Positions 26,646 to 35,033 of a stretch of DNA of 64,000 nt are shown piece after piece (positions within the stretch are counted from its first letter, which is position 1; every line of letters starts with the position of its first letter). The notes beneath the pieces are model-generated. The model did not search any database and had not been told where the DNA came from. It saw only the letters and a program-made list of their open reading frames with translations. The stretch spans positions 1 through 64,000 of the forward strand of contig JALOTD010000004.1 in assembly GCA_025458105.1 (NCBI GenBank), read 5' to 3'. The position numbers and the translations under genes are program-made. The DNA comes from Tabrizicola sp. (GTDB lineage: Bacteria > Pseudomonadota > Alphaproteobacteria > Rhodobacterales > Rhodobacteraceae).

Positions 26646-28565
26646 TCACTGCCTCGCCGGTGGCAGCGGAGGCACATACCCCGCCGGATCGGCGCGCCAT
26701 TTGTTTACCTCCGACCTGAAACCATTCTCTCCATGCCATTGTAGTTCCCAAGTCGGCCAATGGTCAGGGCGCATAACACCAAATGGGAGAGTCACACTAG
26801 CGTCAGCAAACATTTCGGAGTATCTTTGCTCCGCAGGATTAAGGCTTTCGAGGCTGACGTCATGGGCTGCCGCACCCGAGAGCACCAAGCCGACAGTGTC
26901 GGATGCAGCTTCAAGGCGCGCGCCCCAAATCAATGAGTACTTCATTCGTGCTCCACTCAGTCGCGTACCGTGTAAGTCGGTCTGTTCAAGAAACGCGCCA
27001 TCAAGATTGGCCTCCGACAGGTCTGCTCCGTTCATTAAGGTACGGAGAAGGGATGTCCACTTCATATTTGCGCTGCGGAAGCTTGAAAGTTCCGCCCTAG
27101 CGAAAGCTAGAGATGCACCCTCTAGAGACGAGCGTGTGAGATCCGCCATTCTAATTCGAGCATTACCCAGGTATGCTCCTTCTAACTGGGCGTCGGCCAA
27201 GATTGCTCCATCCAATTTTACTCCGGCAGCATTAGATCCGTCAATTTTTGCGTGCATGAAAGTGCCGGATTGAAGTGAAGCCTCGTATATCTCGCTACCT
27301 TCCATCAGTGCACCTTGTAAATCAACTCCTTCCGCTTTAGCGTAACTGAGGTCAGCACCGAGCAGCTTCGCGTTTGACATTCTTGTCCCGACTATTCTAG
27401 TTCTACTGAGATTTGCACCTTCCAGTCGTGCCTCAGTCAGGATTGCACCGCTGAACACCGAATCCGTTGCGTCGTCACGTTTTGGCGACAGATCTGCTCC
27501 TTGTAGATTTGATCGTTGCAATTCCAGTCGGTATCCACTGTAAAGGCGGATGCTAAGGTTCCACTTCCGAACTTTTTCTTTGTACTCCTCTAGTTTCAAT
27601 AGATTAGCTGGTACTTCTTCAGGGCCTTCTGGAAATTGCGGATATGGCAAGTCAAACGGCCATACGGTTGATGCCTCTGGCATATTCGGCCATGCTGCTT
27701 CTACCTGCCGCTGCTCTGCTGTACGCCGTCCCATTACCAGTAAAGCTTGCACTACATCGGCACTTGGTTCTGATAAGTGTTGCGCCCATTTCCATGCTTT
27801 GGACGTGCTACCTCCGTCTCCGAACCGAGTCTTGCGCATTTGCTGTCGACTCGACGTCTCATAGTGGAATAGATCACTTTCGTCTGAGTAGATTGGTCGT
27901 GGCTTCCACTCCGGTTCTGGGAACTCTTCGGGTTTCCGGGCATTGGAATTCTCCCGCACATAGGCGCACAGAATCTCCATCACCCTCACATGATCGCGGC
28001 CCTTGTCGTGAATGGTTGAGTCCTGCGCGATGCGTTCCAGAGACAGGATCGCCCCGATCCGCACCTCGATGTTGGGGCGAGTTTCCTCGATGGTGATGTC
28101 CTTGCCATCGTCGTCCTTGGCGCGGACCTTGACCGTCTTCTCTGCCCCCAACTGCTCCACCGCCTTGTTGATCCGGTCGGTGATGTGCCCCTCTTTCTGG
28201 TACCGCACCGTCTGATACTTCAGCCAAGTCCCCCAGATCACGAAAGGTGCGCCCAAAAGGGCAGCGAGAAGGGCGCCGAGGCCGAGGCCGGGTTGGACCG
28301 CCTGCCCCTTGGGTTGAATCGCCTGCCAGACGCCCACATAGGCCGCCGCAATTGTTAGGAAGAACAGTCCTAGCCAGAGCAGACCCATCAGGATGGTAGG
28401 CAACAGCCATCTGTCGCTGACCTGTTCCCAAAGCGCGGGGCGGTGGTCCTTGCCCAGCCCGGACAGCGCGCCATAGATCAGCACGCTCACGGCCAGAAAG
28501 CCCAGCAAGGCCACAGACATCCAAAAGCTTTGCGGTGAAATCGGCAGGGTCGTCACGTCGTTCAA
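26646..28565 (-). CDS. Membrane protein with long C-terminal pentapeptide-repeat region
   Basis: About 639 residues from a TTG start (MNDVTTLPIS); the start is uncertain. Three N-terminal TM segments (FWMSVALLGFLAVSVLIYGAL, WLLPTILMGLLWLGLFFLTIAA, LGLGALLAALLGAPFVIWGTWL) are followed by a conserved linker (TDRINKAVEQLG..., IEVRIGAILSLERIAQDSTIHDKGRDHVRVMEILCAYVRE) and many A(D/N)LXX repeats from about residue 360 to 560 that should form a right-handed beta-helix. The second half (26.65-27.95 kb) is visibly AT-richer than the first, so the gene is a compositional mosaic. Function unknown. A repeat copy (28643-28718) lies just upstream. Confidence 0.82.
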   Translation of the reverse strand: MNDVTTLPISPQSFWMSVALLGFLAVSVLIYGALSGLGKDHRPALWEQVSDRWLLPTILMGLLWLGLFFLTIAAAYVGVWQAIQPKGQAVQPGLGLGALLAALLGAPFVIWGTWLKYQTVRYQKEGHITDRINKAVEQLGAEKTVKVRAKDDDGKDITIEETRPNIEVRIGAILSLERIAQDSTIHDKGRDHVRVMEILCAYVRENSNARKPEEFPEPEWKPRPIYSDESDLFHYETSSRQQMRKTRFGDGGSTSKAWKWAQHLSEPSADVVQALLVMGRRTAEQRQVEAAWPNMPEASTVWPFDLPYPQFPEGPEEVPANLLKLEEYKEKVRKWNLSIRLYSGYRLELQRSNLQGADLSPKRDDATDSVFSGAILTEARLEGANLSRTRIVGTRMSNAKLLGADLSYAKAEGVDLQGALMEGSEIYEASLQSGTFMHAKIDGSNAAGVKLDGAILADAQLEGAYLGNARIRMADLTRSSLEGASLAFARAELSSFRSANMKWTSLLRTLMNGADLSEANLDGAFLEQTDLHGTRLSGARMKYSLIWGARLEAASDTVGLVLSGAAAHDVSLESLNPAEQRYSEMFADASVTLPFGVMRPDHWPTWELQWHGENGFRSEVNKWRADPAGYVPPLPPARQ

Positions 28566-28642
28566 AATGCGCCTCGCTTCAAGCCGTCAAGGAAACCCTG
28601 CCATCATCCCCGGATTCCCGGAAGCCAAATCTCTCAGGACAA

Positions 28643-28718
28643 GGTTAACACCACCCTAACGTCCACAGCTAACCCCTTGGAATCCTTTGCGGCCCCCGGG
28701 GTGTCCACGCGTGGACAG
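28643..28718 (-). repeat. Composite repeat copy A
   Basis: Read on the minus strand: palindrome TGTCCACGCGTGGACA (28702-28717), 17 variable bases, then GATTCCAAGGGGTTAGCTGT, GGACGTTAGGG and GTGTTAACC. It lies between the GlpQ-like permease stop and the pentapeptide gene start. Confidence 0.9.
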
Positions 28719-28720
28719 GC

Positions 28721-29497
28721 TCAGGCCCTCAGGGTGAAGCCCCGGGCCAGGTGGTGCCGCACGAACCAGATCATCGCCACCCCCGGGATCAGCGAAAGGC
28801 AGGTCATCGCCATCACCATCCCGATGTCGGTCTGAAACGAAAACATCGCCTGGATCGCCATCGTGATCGGCTTCCCTCCGGTCACCGTCAGGATGCGGGC
28901 GAAGACGACCTCGACCCAACTGAAGATGAAACAGAAGAATGCCGCCACCCCGATCCCCGGCGCGATCTGCGGGATCAGGTGGCGGAAGAAGAACGAGGCT
29001 CCACTGTGGCCGTCCAGAAAGGCCGTCTCGTCGAACTCGCGCGGGACGGCGCGGATGAAGCTCTCCAGCACCCAGATCGCGACCGGCAGGTTGAACAGGC
29101 AATGAACCAGCGCGATCCCGACGGGCGAGTTCACGAGGCCGAACTGGCTGAACAGGATGAAGATCGGCAAGGACAGGACGACCGGCGGGGTGACACGGAA
29201 CACGAGGATCATCAGCAGGAAGTGCCGGTCTCCCACAAACCTGTACCGAGCCAGCGCATAGGCGGCGGGCAGGCCGATCACGATACAAAGCGCGACATTC
29301 AGGACCACATAGATCAGCGAGTTCAGCATCGCCGCACGCAGTTCCGGCGCGGCCAGGACGTTGCGATAGTTCATCAGGCCCAGCGTGCCTTCGGTAAGGC
29401 TGTCGGTCGGCAGAGTGGCTGTGAAGGACAGAAGTATCGCCTGAACCAGCGGCAAGAGGATAAACCCGGCCAGCGCCAGAACACCCAGATACCTCAT
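28721..29497 (-). CDS. GlpQ-like ABC transporter permease (MalG type)
   Basis: 258 residues with six TM helices and the inner-membrane ATPase-contact loop EFDETAFLDGHSGASFFFRHLIPQIAPGI (EAA-type). The segment VTPPVVLSLPIFILFSQFGLV and the FCFIFSWVEVVFARILT region resemble GlpQ of the GlpVPQST glycerol importer. It overlaps the GlpP-like gene by four bases. No ATPase or binding-protein gene is adjacent, so the importer is incomplete here. The glycerol substrate is inferred from similarity only. Confidence 0.78.
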   Translation of the reverse strand: MRYLGVLALAGFILLPLVQAILLSFTATLPTDSLTEGTLGLMNYRNVLAAPELRAAMLNSLIYVVLNVALCIVIGLPAAYALARYRFVGDRHFLLMILVFRVTPPVVLSLPIFILFSQFGLVNSPVGIALVHCLFNLPVAIWVLESFIRAVPREFDETAFLDGHSGASFFFRHLIPQIAPGIGVAAFFCFIFSWVEVVFARILTVTGGKPITMAIQAMFSFQTDIGMVMAMTCLSLIPGVAMIWFVRHHLARGFTLRA

Positions 29498-30342
29498 CCT
29501 TCCCGCTCCCGCGTGGCGGCGACGAAGGCCCAGACCACGGCCAGCACGATCAGGAAATACAGCGTCGCCCGCGCCGCCGCCTGGCCGTAGGAGAAGCCCT
29601 TGATTTCCTCGCCAAGCTCCAGCGTCAGGAAGCGGGTGGCGTCGTCCGGGCCGCCCGCGTTGATCGCGAAGGCCTCGGTATAGATCATGAAGCTGTCGAC
29701 GAAGCGGAGCAGGAACACGATCGCGAGCACACCGCCGATCCGGGGCAGCTGGATGTAGCGGAACACGGCCCAGCGCGACGCGCCGTCGATGGCCGCAGCC
29801 TGCATGTAGGCAGGCGGGATCGCCGACAGCCCGGCATAGGCCAGCACCACCACCAGCCCCAGCCAGTGCCAGGTGTCCATCACCAGGATCAGCGCCCAGG
29901 TGTGCCAGCCGGTGAACTTCCAGTCGAACCCGATAGCGGCCAGTCCCGGCCCCAGAAGACCGGTCTGCGGCTGCACCAGTCCCAGCCAGAACGTCGGGAT
30001 CATGTTCCAGGGCACCACCAGCGGCAGCGCGACCAGCACCAGCCCCAAGACCGCCCGCTTGCCGTAGGTCAGGAGGAGGAGCGCCACGCCGATCCCGAGC
30101 GGCACCTGAATCCCCAGCGCGAGGAGAGAGAACAGAAGGCTCCGCCCCAGCGAGGCGAGGAAGCGGTCGGACTGCAGGATGTCGGCAAACCATTGGGGGC
30201 CGACCCAGAAGACGTCGGAAAGTGTGAAGATGTCGTGGAAGCCGTAGTTGACGACGGCGAGAAGTGGCAGCGCGCCCACCAGACCCAGAAGCGTCAGGGC
30301 CGGAAGGACGAGAAACCAAGCGCGGTTGTCATGGGGGCGCAT
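29494..30342 (-). CDS. GlpP-like ABC transporter permease (MalF type)
   Basis: 282 residues, six TM helices, with the EAA loop YMQAAAIDGASRWAVFRYIQLPRIG. AWFLVLPALTLLGLVGALPLLAVVNYGFHDIF, FADILQSDRFLASLGRSLLFS and FVDSFMIYTEAFAINAGGPDDATRFL closely follow the pattern of GlpP from glycerol importers. The gene normally sits after a binding-protein gene; here 69 bases upstream begins repeat copy B and the Rhs cassette, so the upstream partner may have been displaced. Confidence 0.78.
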   Translation of the reverse strand: MRPHDNRAWFLVLPALTLLGLVGALPLLAVVNYGFHDIFTLSDVFWVGPQWFADILQSDRFLASLGRSLLFSLLALGIQVPLGIGVALLLLTYGKRAVLGLVLVALPLVVPWNMIPTFWLGLVQPQTGLLGPGLAAIGFDWKFTGWHTWALILVMDTWHWLGLVVVLAYAGLSAIPPAYMQAAAIDGASRWAVFRYIQLPRIGGVLAIVFLLRFVDSFMIYTEAFAINAGGPDDATRFLTLELGEEIKGFSYGQAAARATLYFLIVLAVVWAFVAATREREG

Positions 30343-30410
30343 GGGGGTAGGGGAACGGCTCGTTCGCCCCAAGTCAAGACACGCGGCCCGCTGGCGCCTG
30401 ACCTGAAGGC

Positions 30411-30485
30411 TGTCCACGCGTGGACAGTTGGGGTATCGTATTTGATTTCAATGGGTTGACTGTGGACATTCAGAGTTTGTTAACC
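30411..30485 (+). repeat. Composite repeat copy B (left boundary of the Rhs cassette)
   Basis: Palindrome TGTCCACGCGTGGACA (30411-30426), 17 variable bases, GATTTCAATGGGTTGACTGT, GGACATT and TGTTAACC. It is in the opposite orientation to copy C, so the two face each other with their palindromes outermost. Confidence 0.9.
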
Positions 30486-30621
30486 CGTGCCTCCAGTCCT
30501 CCTGCGGGATCGCGCAGTCCATCCCCTGTCCTGGCCGCAAGGATTGGCGCTGAATGTGCCCATGGTTCGTTTGGCTACAGGGCTCGACTGCCCTTGGGGC
30601 GAAGACCATTCCGTAGGGGAC

Positions 30622-31878
30622 ATGAGCCGCCCGCTCTCGGTCACGCACCTCGGCAAGCGGACCTGCTATGTCTACGGCGCCGACGGCAAGCGCCTGAAGA
30701 AGGTCGAGGGCCTGCCCCCCACGCAAGACTGCACCGCCCTTCCGGCGAACACCAACGCCACCGTCTACTTCGGCGCGGTCGAGGTCCGGAACTGGCTCCT
30801 CGCCGGTGAGCAGGTCCTGACTTACCCCCACCCGGCCGTCAAACTCCTGAACGGAGTAACCCCCGCCGCCGCCACCTACCTCCACCGCGACGGCCTTGCT
30901 TCCGTCCGCGCCATCACCAGCGCCGCCGGGGTGAAGATCGAATCCGCCCTCTACAAACCCTTCGGCGAGCAAAGCGAATGGGTCCTGCCGGGGAATGCAG
31001 CACCGGAGACCAAAGGCTGGATCGGCGAACGCTTCGACGCCGATGCAGGCCTGCAATACCTGAACGCGAGATACTACGATCCGGAGCTGAGCCTCTTCCT
31101 CCAGCCGGACTGGTTCGAGGTCACCAAGGCAGGCGTCGGGACCAACAGGTTCAGCTACAGCTTCAACGATCCGGTGAATAAGTTCGATCCGGGGGGGAAC
31201 CAGTGTAGCAATTGCAAGTCCCAAGAAGACTACGATGAGTATCACAAAGACAAGTATAAAGAGTACATCAAGAAGTCTCATAGCTATACTGGAATTTGGG
31301 CATGGACTGACCCTTTCGGAAGCAAACCAGGCTACTGGAGAGATTTAGCGTCTCAACATAGAGCGCTAATCGGAGTACCGGTGGAAAAGCAGGGACTACT
31401 TTCGCCGGAGGGTCAGGTTGTCCTTGACCTTGGCCTCGCAATAGCAGGTGGGGCCGCGGTATCGCGCGCCGGAAAGGCGGATGAACTTAGGCCGTTCAAG
31501 GGGGGAGTCGGGTCTGCGGCTTCCACGCCAAAAGGGTTCAAAACACACGTCAACAGCGACGGCTCACTGGTTCACGAATCCCCCGCAGGCCTCCTGTACG
31601 GGCCTGATCGAAAGTTTGGAAACAGCGTCGATCATGTGCTCGCGCACACTGCGCCAGACCCGACCAAACGGAAACACTCGGTTTTCAGTCCCGGAGAAGA
31701 TGTCCTTGCTCTGGTAGACGAAGCATGGCTAAATCGTGGCAGCGCAGTTGCTGGGGACCCAATGGCATTCGTCGTTCAAATGGGGCGCGTGGTGGGAACC
31801 AAGGGAGAGACTTCCATAAGAATTATTGCAGACCCAAGATCACACTATATTGTCACTGCCTACCCCTGGAGCCCCTGA
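30622..31878 (+). CDS. Truncated Rhs/YD-repeat protein with C-terminal polymorphic toxin domain
   Basis: About 418 residues from ATG 30622 (preceded by AGGGGA; a GTG at 30487 is also in frame). The first 190 residues are the Rhs core end: YVYGADGKRLKKVEG, YLHRDGLASVRAITSAAG, YKPFGEQSEWVLPG and the hallmark GLQYLNARYYDPELSLFLQPDWFE... NRFSYSFNDPVNKFDPGG. After the core boundary (about 31200) composition becomes AT-richer and a tip domain follows: VDHVLAHTAPDP, KHSVF, ALVDEAWLNRG and SIRIIADPRSHYIVTAYP, which I read as a BECR-like RNase toxin (inference). The large N-terminal YD-repeat and delivery parts are missing, so it is an orphan tip module, secretion unclear. Confidence 0.82.
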   Translation: MSRPLSVTHLGKRTCYVYGADGKRLKKVEGLPPTQDCTALPANTNATVYFGAVEVRNWLLAGEQVLTYPHPAVKLLNGVTPAAATYLHRDGLASVRAITSAAGVKIESALYKPFGEQSEWVLPGNAAPETKGWIGERFDADAGLQYLNARYYDPELSLFLQPDWFEVTKAGVGTNRFSYSFNDPVNKFDPGGNQCSNCKSQEDYDEYHKDKYKEYIKKSHSYTGIWAWTDPFGSKPGYWRDLASQHRALIGVPVEKQGLLSPEGQVVLDLGLAIAGGAAVSRAGKADELRPFKGGVGSAASTPKGFKTHVNSDGSLVHESPAGLLYGPDRKFGNSVDHVLAHTAPDPTKRKHSVFSPGEDVLALVDEAWLNRGSAVAGDPMAFVVQMGRVVGTKGETSIRIIADPRSHYIVTAYPWSP

Positions 31879-32103
31879 ATGAAAGTTGAGTGCCCAAGAT
31901 GCCAACAAGATTGGGTCAAGAAGGTACATATTGGCGCTGCCGCGAAAGATGTCTTTTTTTGCGATGAGTGTGAAGCAATCTGGTTTTGTGAGGACTCAAT
32001 TGAGTTTGCGACTTTTCTTGACCTACGCACTTTTCTGGAGAGGAGGGGGCTCAGACATAGTGCAGAGGTATTGCACACAATTGTTGATGTAGCAGAACAG
32101 TGA
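31879..32103 (+). CDS. Zinc-ribbon-type small protein, probable immunity protein
   Basis: 74 residues starting directly after the toxin stop (TGA-ATG). Two cysteine pairs, CPRCQQDW near the N-terminus and CDECEAIWFCED at about residue 28, predict a zinc ribbon; the rest is helical (FLDLRTFLERRGLRHSAEVLHTIV). Position immediately after a polymorphic toxin, small size and AT-rich composition matching the toxin tip indicate the cognate immunity protein. No biochemical family is assigned. Confidence 0.72.
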   Translation: MKVECPRCQQDWVKKVHIGAAAKDVFFCDECEAIWFCEDSIEFATFLDLRTFLERRGLRHSAEVLHTIVDVAEQ

Positions 32104-32516
32104 ACCTTACGGTGGGCGCTAAGCCATCAATGCGCGTTCCGCCTCGCCGCGCTGGTCTTCGCCTTCCTTGCGGCCACAACAGTGAGTTGTAGGGTGGGTA
32201 TCAACTCACCTCCTTTCCCTCCCGTGGACTTCCCCGAAACACGACACTCTCCCACTCTCCCAACCCTTAACACCCCCCTAACGCCCACAGCCAACCTCTT
32301 GAAATCCCTGGCACTCACCCCCATGTCCACGCGTGGACAGAGGGCCGCCCCCCTTGCGGCCCCCCACCGCCCGTGCCGCCCCTTGTGCTGGAACGCGGGC
32401 AGCGGTGCGACACTTCGGGCTTGCAAGGCAGCCCTTGGCAGCTCAGTGCTCGCAAGCTTGCCTGCCCGGCCCTGACCCGCTAGGTAACGCGGGACCCCTT
32501 CGCCAAAGGCCTAAAG
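32104..32516. other. Gene-free stretch between the immunity gene and proS
   Basis: 413 bases without a convincing gene. It contains a hairpin GTGAGTTG/CAACTCAC (32182-32209), repeat copy C (32263-32340) and the proS leader. GC content returns to the genome norm after the AT-rich toxin region. Confidence 0.6.
32263..32340 (-). repeat. Composite repeat copy C (right boundary of the Rhs cassette)
   Basis: Read on the minus strand: TGTCCACGCGTGGACA (32324-32339), 17 variable bases, GATTTCAAGAGGTTGGCTGT, GGGCGTTAGGG and GTGTTAAGGGT. The spacer length is identical to the other copies. It is inverted relative to copy B. Confidence 0.9.
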
Positions 32517-33854
32517 ATGCGTCTCTCCCGCTACTTCCTCCCCGTCCTCAAGGAAAACCCCGCCGAGGCGCAGATCGTCAGCCACCGCTACATGCTGCGG
32601 GCTGGCATGATCAAGCAGCAGGCCGCGGGGATCTATTCCTGGCTGCCGCTCGGCTACCGGGTGCTGAAGCGGATCGAGGAGATCGTTCATCAGGAGCAGA
32701 TCCGCGCGGGGCACATTCCCCTGTTGATGCCCACCCTGCAGCCCGCCGACCTGTGGCGGGAATCCGGCCGCTACGACGACTACGGCCAGGAAATGCTGCG
32801 GATCAAGGACCGGCAGGAGCGGGAGATGCTGTACGGCCCAACGAATGAGGAGATGATCACCGACATCTTCCGGGCGCACGTGAACAGCTACAAGGACCTG
32901 CCGCTGACGCTTTACCACATCCAGTGGAAGTTCCGCGACGAGATGCGGCCGCGCTTCGGGGTGATGCGGGGGCGCGAGTTCCTGATGAAGGACGGCTACA
33001 ACTTCGACGTCGACCGGGACGCGGCGCTGCACGCCTACAACCGCCACATGGTCAGCTACCTGCGGACCTACGAACGCATGGGCCTCACCGCGATCCCGAT
33101 GCGGGCGGCCTCCGGTCCCATCGGCGGGGACAACACGCATGAATTCCTGGTGCTGGCGCAGACGGGGGAGAGCGAGGTCTTCTACGACGACCGCGTGACC
33201 CAGTTGAAGCTTGGCCAGCGGGATATCGACTACGACAACCGCGCCCAGGTGGCCGACGTCTGCAAGGAGTTCACGACGCTCTACGCCCGCACCGACGAGA
33301 CGCATGACGAGGCGGTGTTCGCGCAGGTGCCGGAAGCGCACCGCAAGGTGGGTCGTGGCATCGAGGTCGGGCAGATCTTCTACTTTGGCACCAAGTATTC
33401 GGCGTCCATGGGGGCCGAGGTGACCACGGCGGACGGCGGCAAGGTCCCGGTCGAGATGGGTAGCCACGGGATCGGCGTCAGCCGCCTGCTGGGCGCGATC
33501 ATCGAGGCGAGCCACGACGACAAGGGGATCATCTGGCCCGAGGGCGTCACGCCCTTCCCGGTCGGCATCGTGAACCTGAAGCAGGGCGACAGCGCCGCCG
33601 ATGCGGCCTGCGAGGGGTTGTACAAGGCGCTGCAGGCCAAGGGGCTGGAAGCGCTGTATGACGACCGCGACGAGCGCGCAGGCGCCAAGTTCGCCACGAT
33701 GGACCTGATCGGCCTGCCCTGGCGGATCACCGTCGGTCCGCGGGGCCTTTCGAACGGTGTCGTGGAACTGACGAGCCGCCGTACGGGCGAGTCCGAGGAA
33801 GTCTCGCCCGAAGCCGCCGTGGACCGCATCGCCCAGATCTACGCCGGGCGCTAG
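32517..33854 (+). CDS. proS: Prolyl-tRNA synthetase (short alphaproteobacterial type)
   Basis: Class II aminoacyl-tRNA synthetase charging tRNA-Pro. 445 residues, the insertion-lacking form. Motif 1 ([29 protein letters not shown]), motif 2 ([26 protein letters not shown]) and motif 3 ([17 protein letters not shown]) are all visible, plus the C-terminal anticodon-binding domain ([29 protein letters not shown]). Intact, essential housekeeping gene. Confidence 0.96.
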   Translation: MRLSRYFLPVLKENPAEAQIVSHRYMLRAGMIKQQAAGIYSWLPLGYRVLKRIEEIVHQEQIRAGHIPLLMPTLQPADLWRESGRYDDYGQEMLRIKDRQEREMLYGPTNEEMITDIFRAHVNSYKDLPLTLYHIQWKFRDEMRPRFGVMRGREFLMKDGYNFDVDRDAALHAYNRHMVSYLRTYERMGLTAIPMRAASGPIGGDNTHEFLVLAQTGESEVFYDDRVTQLKLGQRDIDYDNRAQVADVCKEFTTLYARTDETHDEAVFAQVPEAHRKVGRGIEVGQIFYFGTKYSASMGAEVTTADGGKVPVEMGSHGIGVSRLLGAIIEASHDDKGIIWPEGVTPFPVGIVNLKQGDSAADAACEGLYKALQAKGLEALYDDRDERAGAKFATMDLIGLPWRITVGPRGLSNGVVELTSRRTGESEEVSPEAAVDRIAQIYAGR

Positions 33855-33874
33855 GGCGTTCCGAACGATATGAG

Positions 33875-33901
33875 GGGTCCGCCCGATTGGCGGGCCCTTT
33901 T
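33875..33901 (+). terminator. proS terminator
   Basis: Stem GGGTCCGCC / GGCGGGCCC (one G-T pair), loop CGATT, followed by TTTT, 21 bases after the proS stop. Confidence 0.85.
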
Positions 33902-33971
33902 GCGTTCGGCCCCTTGACCTTTCGCCCCCCACGGTCCCCTCTTGTCCCCGGGACAAACGTGGGAGGCCGTC

Positions 33972-34961
33972 ATGGAATACCGTCGCCTGGGAAAATCCGG
34001 CTTGAAGGTCAGCGAGTTTTCCTTCGGGTCCTGGGTGACCTTTGCCAAGCAAGTCGACCTCCGCCCCGCGAAAGAGCTGCTGACCGCCGCCTATGACGCC
34101 GGGATCAACTTCTTCGACAATGCTGAGGGTTATGAGGCCGGGCGGTCGGAGCTGGTCATGGGCCAGGCCATCCAGGAGCTGGGGTGGTCGCGCGACAGCT
34201 ATATCGTCTCGTCCAAGGTGTTCTGGGGCGGAGAGAAACCGACGCAGCGGGGGCTTTCGGCCAAGCACGTGACCGAAGCCTGCCACGCGGCGCTGAAGCG
34301 CCTTCGCGTCGACCACCTCGACCTCTACTTCTGCCACCGGCCCGACATAGACACGCCGATCGAAGAAACCGTGCGGGCGATGCACAATCTGATCTTCCAG
34401 GGGAAGGTGCTGTATTGGGGGACGTCCGAGTGGTCGGGCCAGCAGATCACCGAAGCGCATCTGGTGGCGCGGCGCGATGGCCTCACCCCGCCGACGATGG
34501 AGCAGCCGCAGTACAACCTCTTCGAACGCGACAAGGTCGAACGGGACTACGCGCCGATCTATGACACCTACGGATTGGGCACGACCATCTGGTCGCCGCT
34601 GGCGTCGGGGTTGCTGACGGGCAAGTACAATGACGGCATCCCGCAGGACAGCCGGGCCGCCTTGCCGGGCTACGAATGGCTGCGCGACATCATTGCCGGG
34701 CCGAAGGGGCGGCGGCGGGTGGAGCAGGTCAAGGCCCTGGCGAAGATCGCCGAAGGCGCCGGGATGCCGATCCATCACCTCGCACTTCTTTGGTGTCTGG
34801 CGAACCCGCGGGTGTCGACGGTGATCTTGGGCGCGTCGCGGCTGGAGCAGCTGACCGATAACCTGAAGGCGCTGGAGGCCAAGGCTAAGCTGACCCCGGA
34901 TGTGCTGGCGGCCATCGAAGAGGTGGTGCAGAACAGGCCCGAAGCGCCGCAGCGCTTCTGA
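33972..34961 (+). CDS. Aldo/keto reductase, Kv-beta/YghZ-like
   Basis: 329 residues. Starts MEYRRLGKSGLKVSEFSFGSWVTF; FFDNAEGYEAGRSE holds the catalytic Asp/Tyr, DLYFCHRPDIDTPIEETVRAM the substrate-site His, and GIP... TVILGASRLEQLTDNLKAL the NADPH-phosphate binding end. The sequence pattern (YNLFERDKVE, WSPLASGLLTGKYNDGIP) places it with the potassium-channel beta-subunit-like AKRs. The physiological substrate is unknown, probably aldehydes. No operon partners. Confidence 0.87.
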   Translation: MEYRRLGKSGLKVSEFSFGSWVTFAKQVDLRPAKELLTAAYDAGINFFDNAEGYEAGRSELVMGQAIQELGWSRDSYIVSSKVFWGGEKPTQRGLSAKHVTEACHAALKRLRVDHLDLYFCHRPDIDTPIEETVRAMHNLIFQGKVLYWGTSEWSGQQITEAHLVARRDGLTPPTMEQPQYNLFERDKVERDYAPIYDTYGLGTTIWSPLASGLLTGKYNDGIPQDSRAALPGYEWLRDIIAGPKGRRRVEQVKALAKIAEGAGMPIHHLALLWCLANPRVSTVILGASRLEQLTDNLKALEAKAKLTPDVLAAIEEVVQNRPEAPQRF

Positions 34962-35033
34962 TCCGCCGATGACGCAGCGGCAGATCGCGAAAGGGAGGCT
35001 TGACCGACGGCCACCGCTGGTCATCTATCAGTA

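Noticed and set aside
28702..28717. parS centromere site
   Set aside because: TGTCCACGCGTGGACA shares only the outer TGT/ACA and central symmetry with the parS consensus TGTTTCACGTGAAACA; also recurs with a linked second block, unlike parS.
32511..35024. An 837-codon minus-strand frame over proS and the aldo/keto reductase
   Set aside because: It spans two clearly real plus-strand genes with perfect family motifs and is a shadow.
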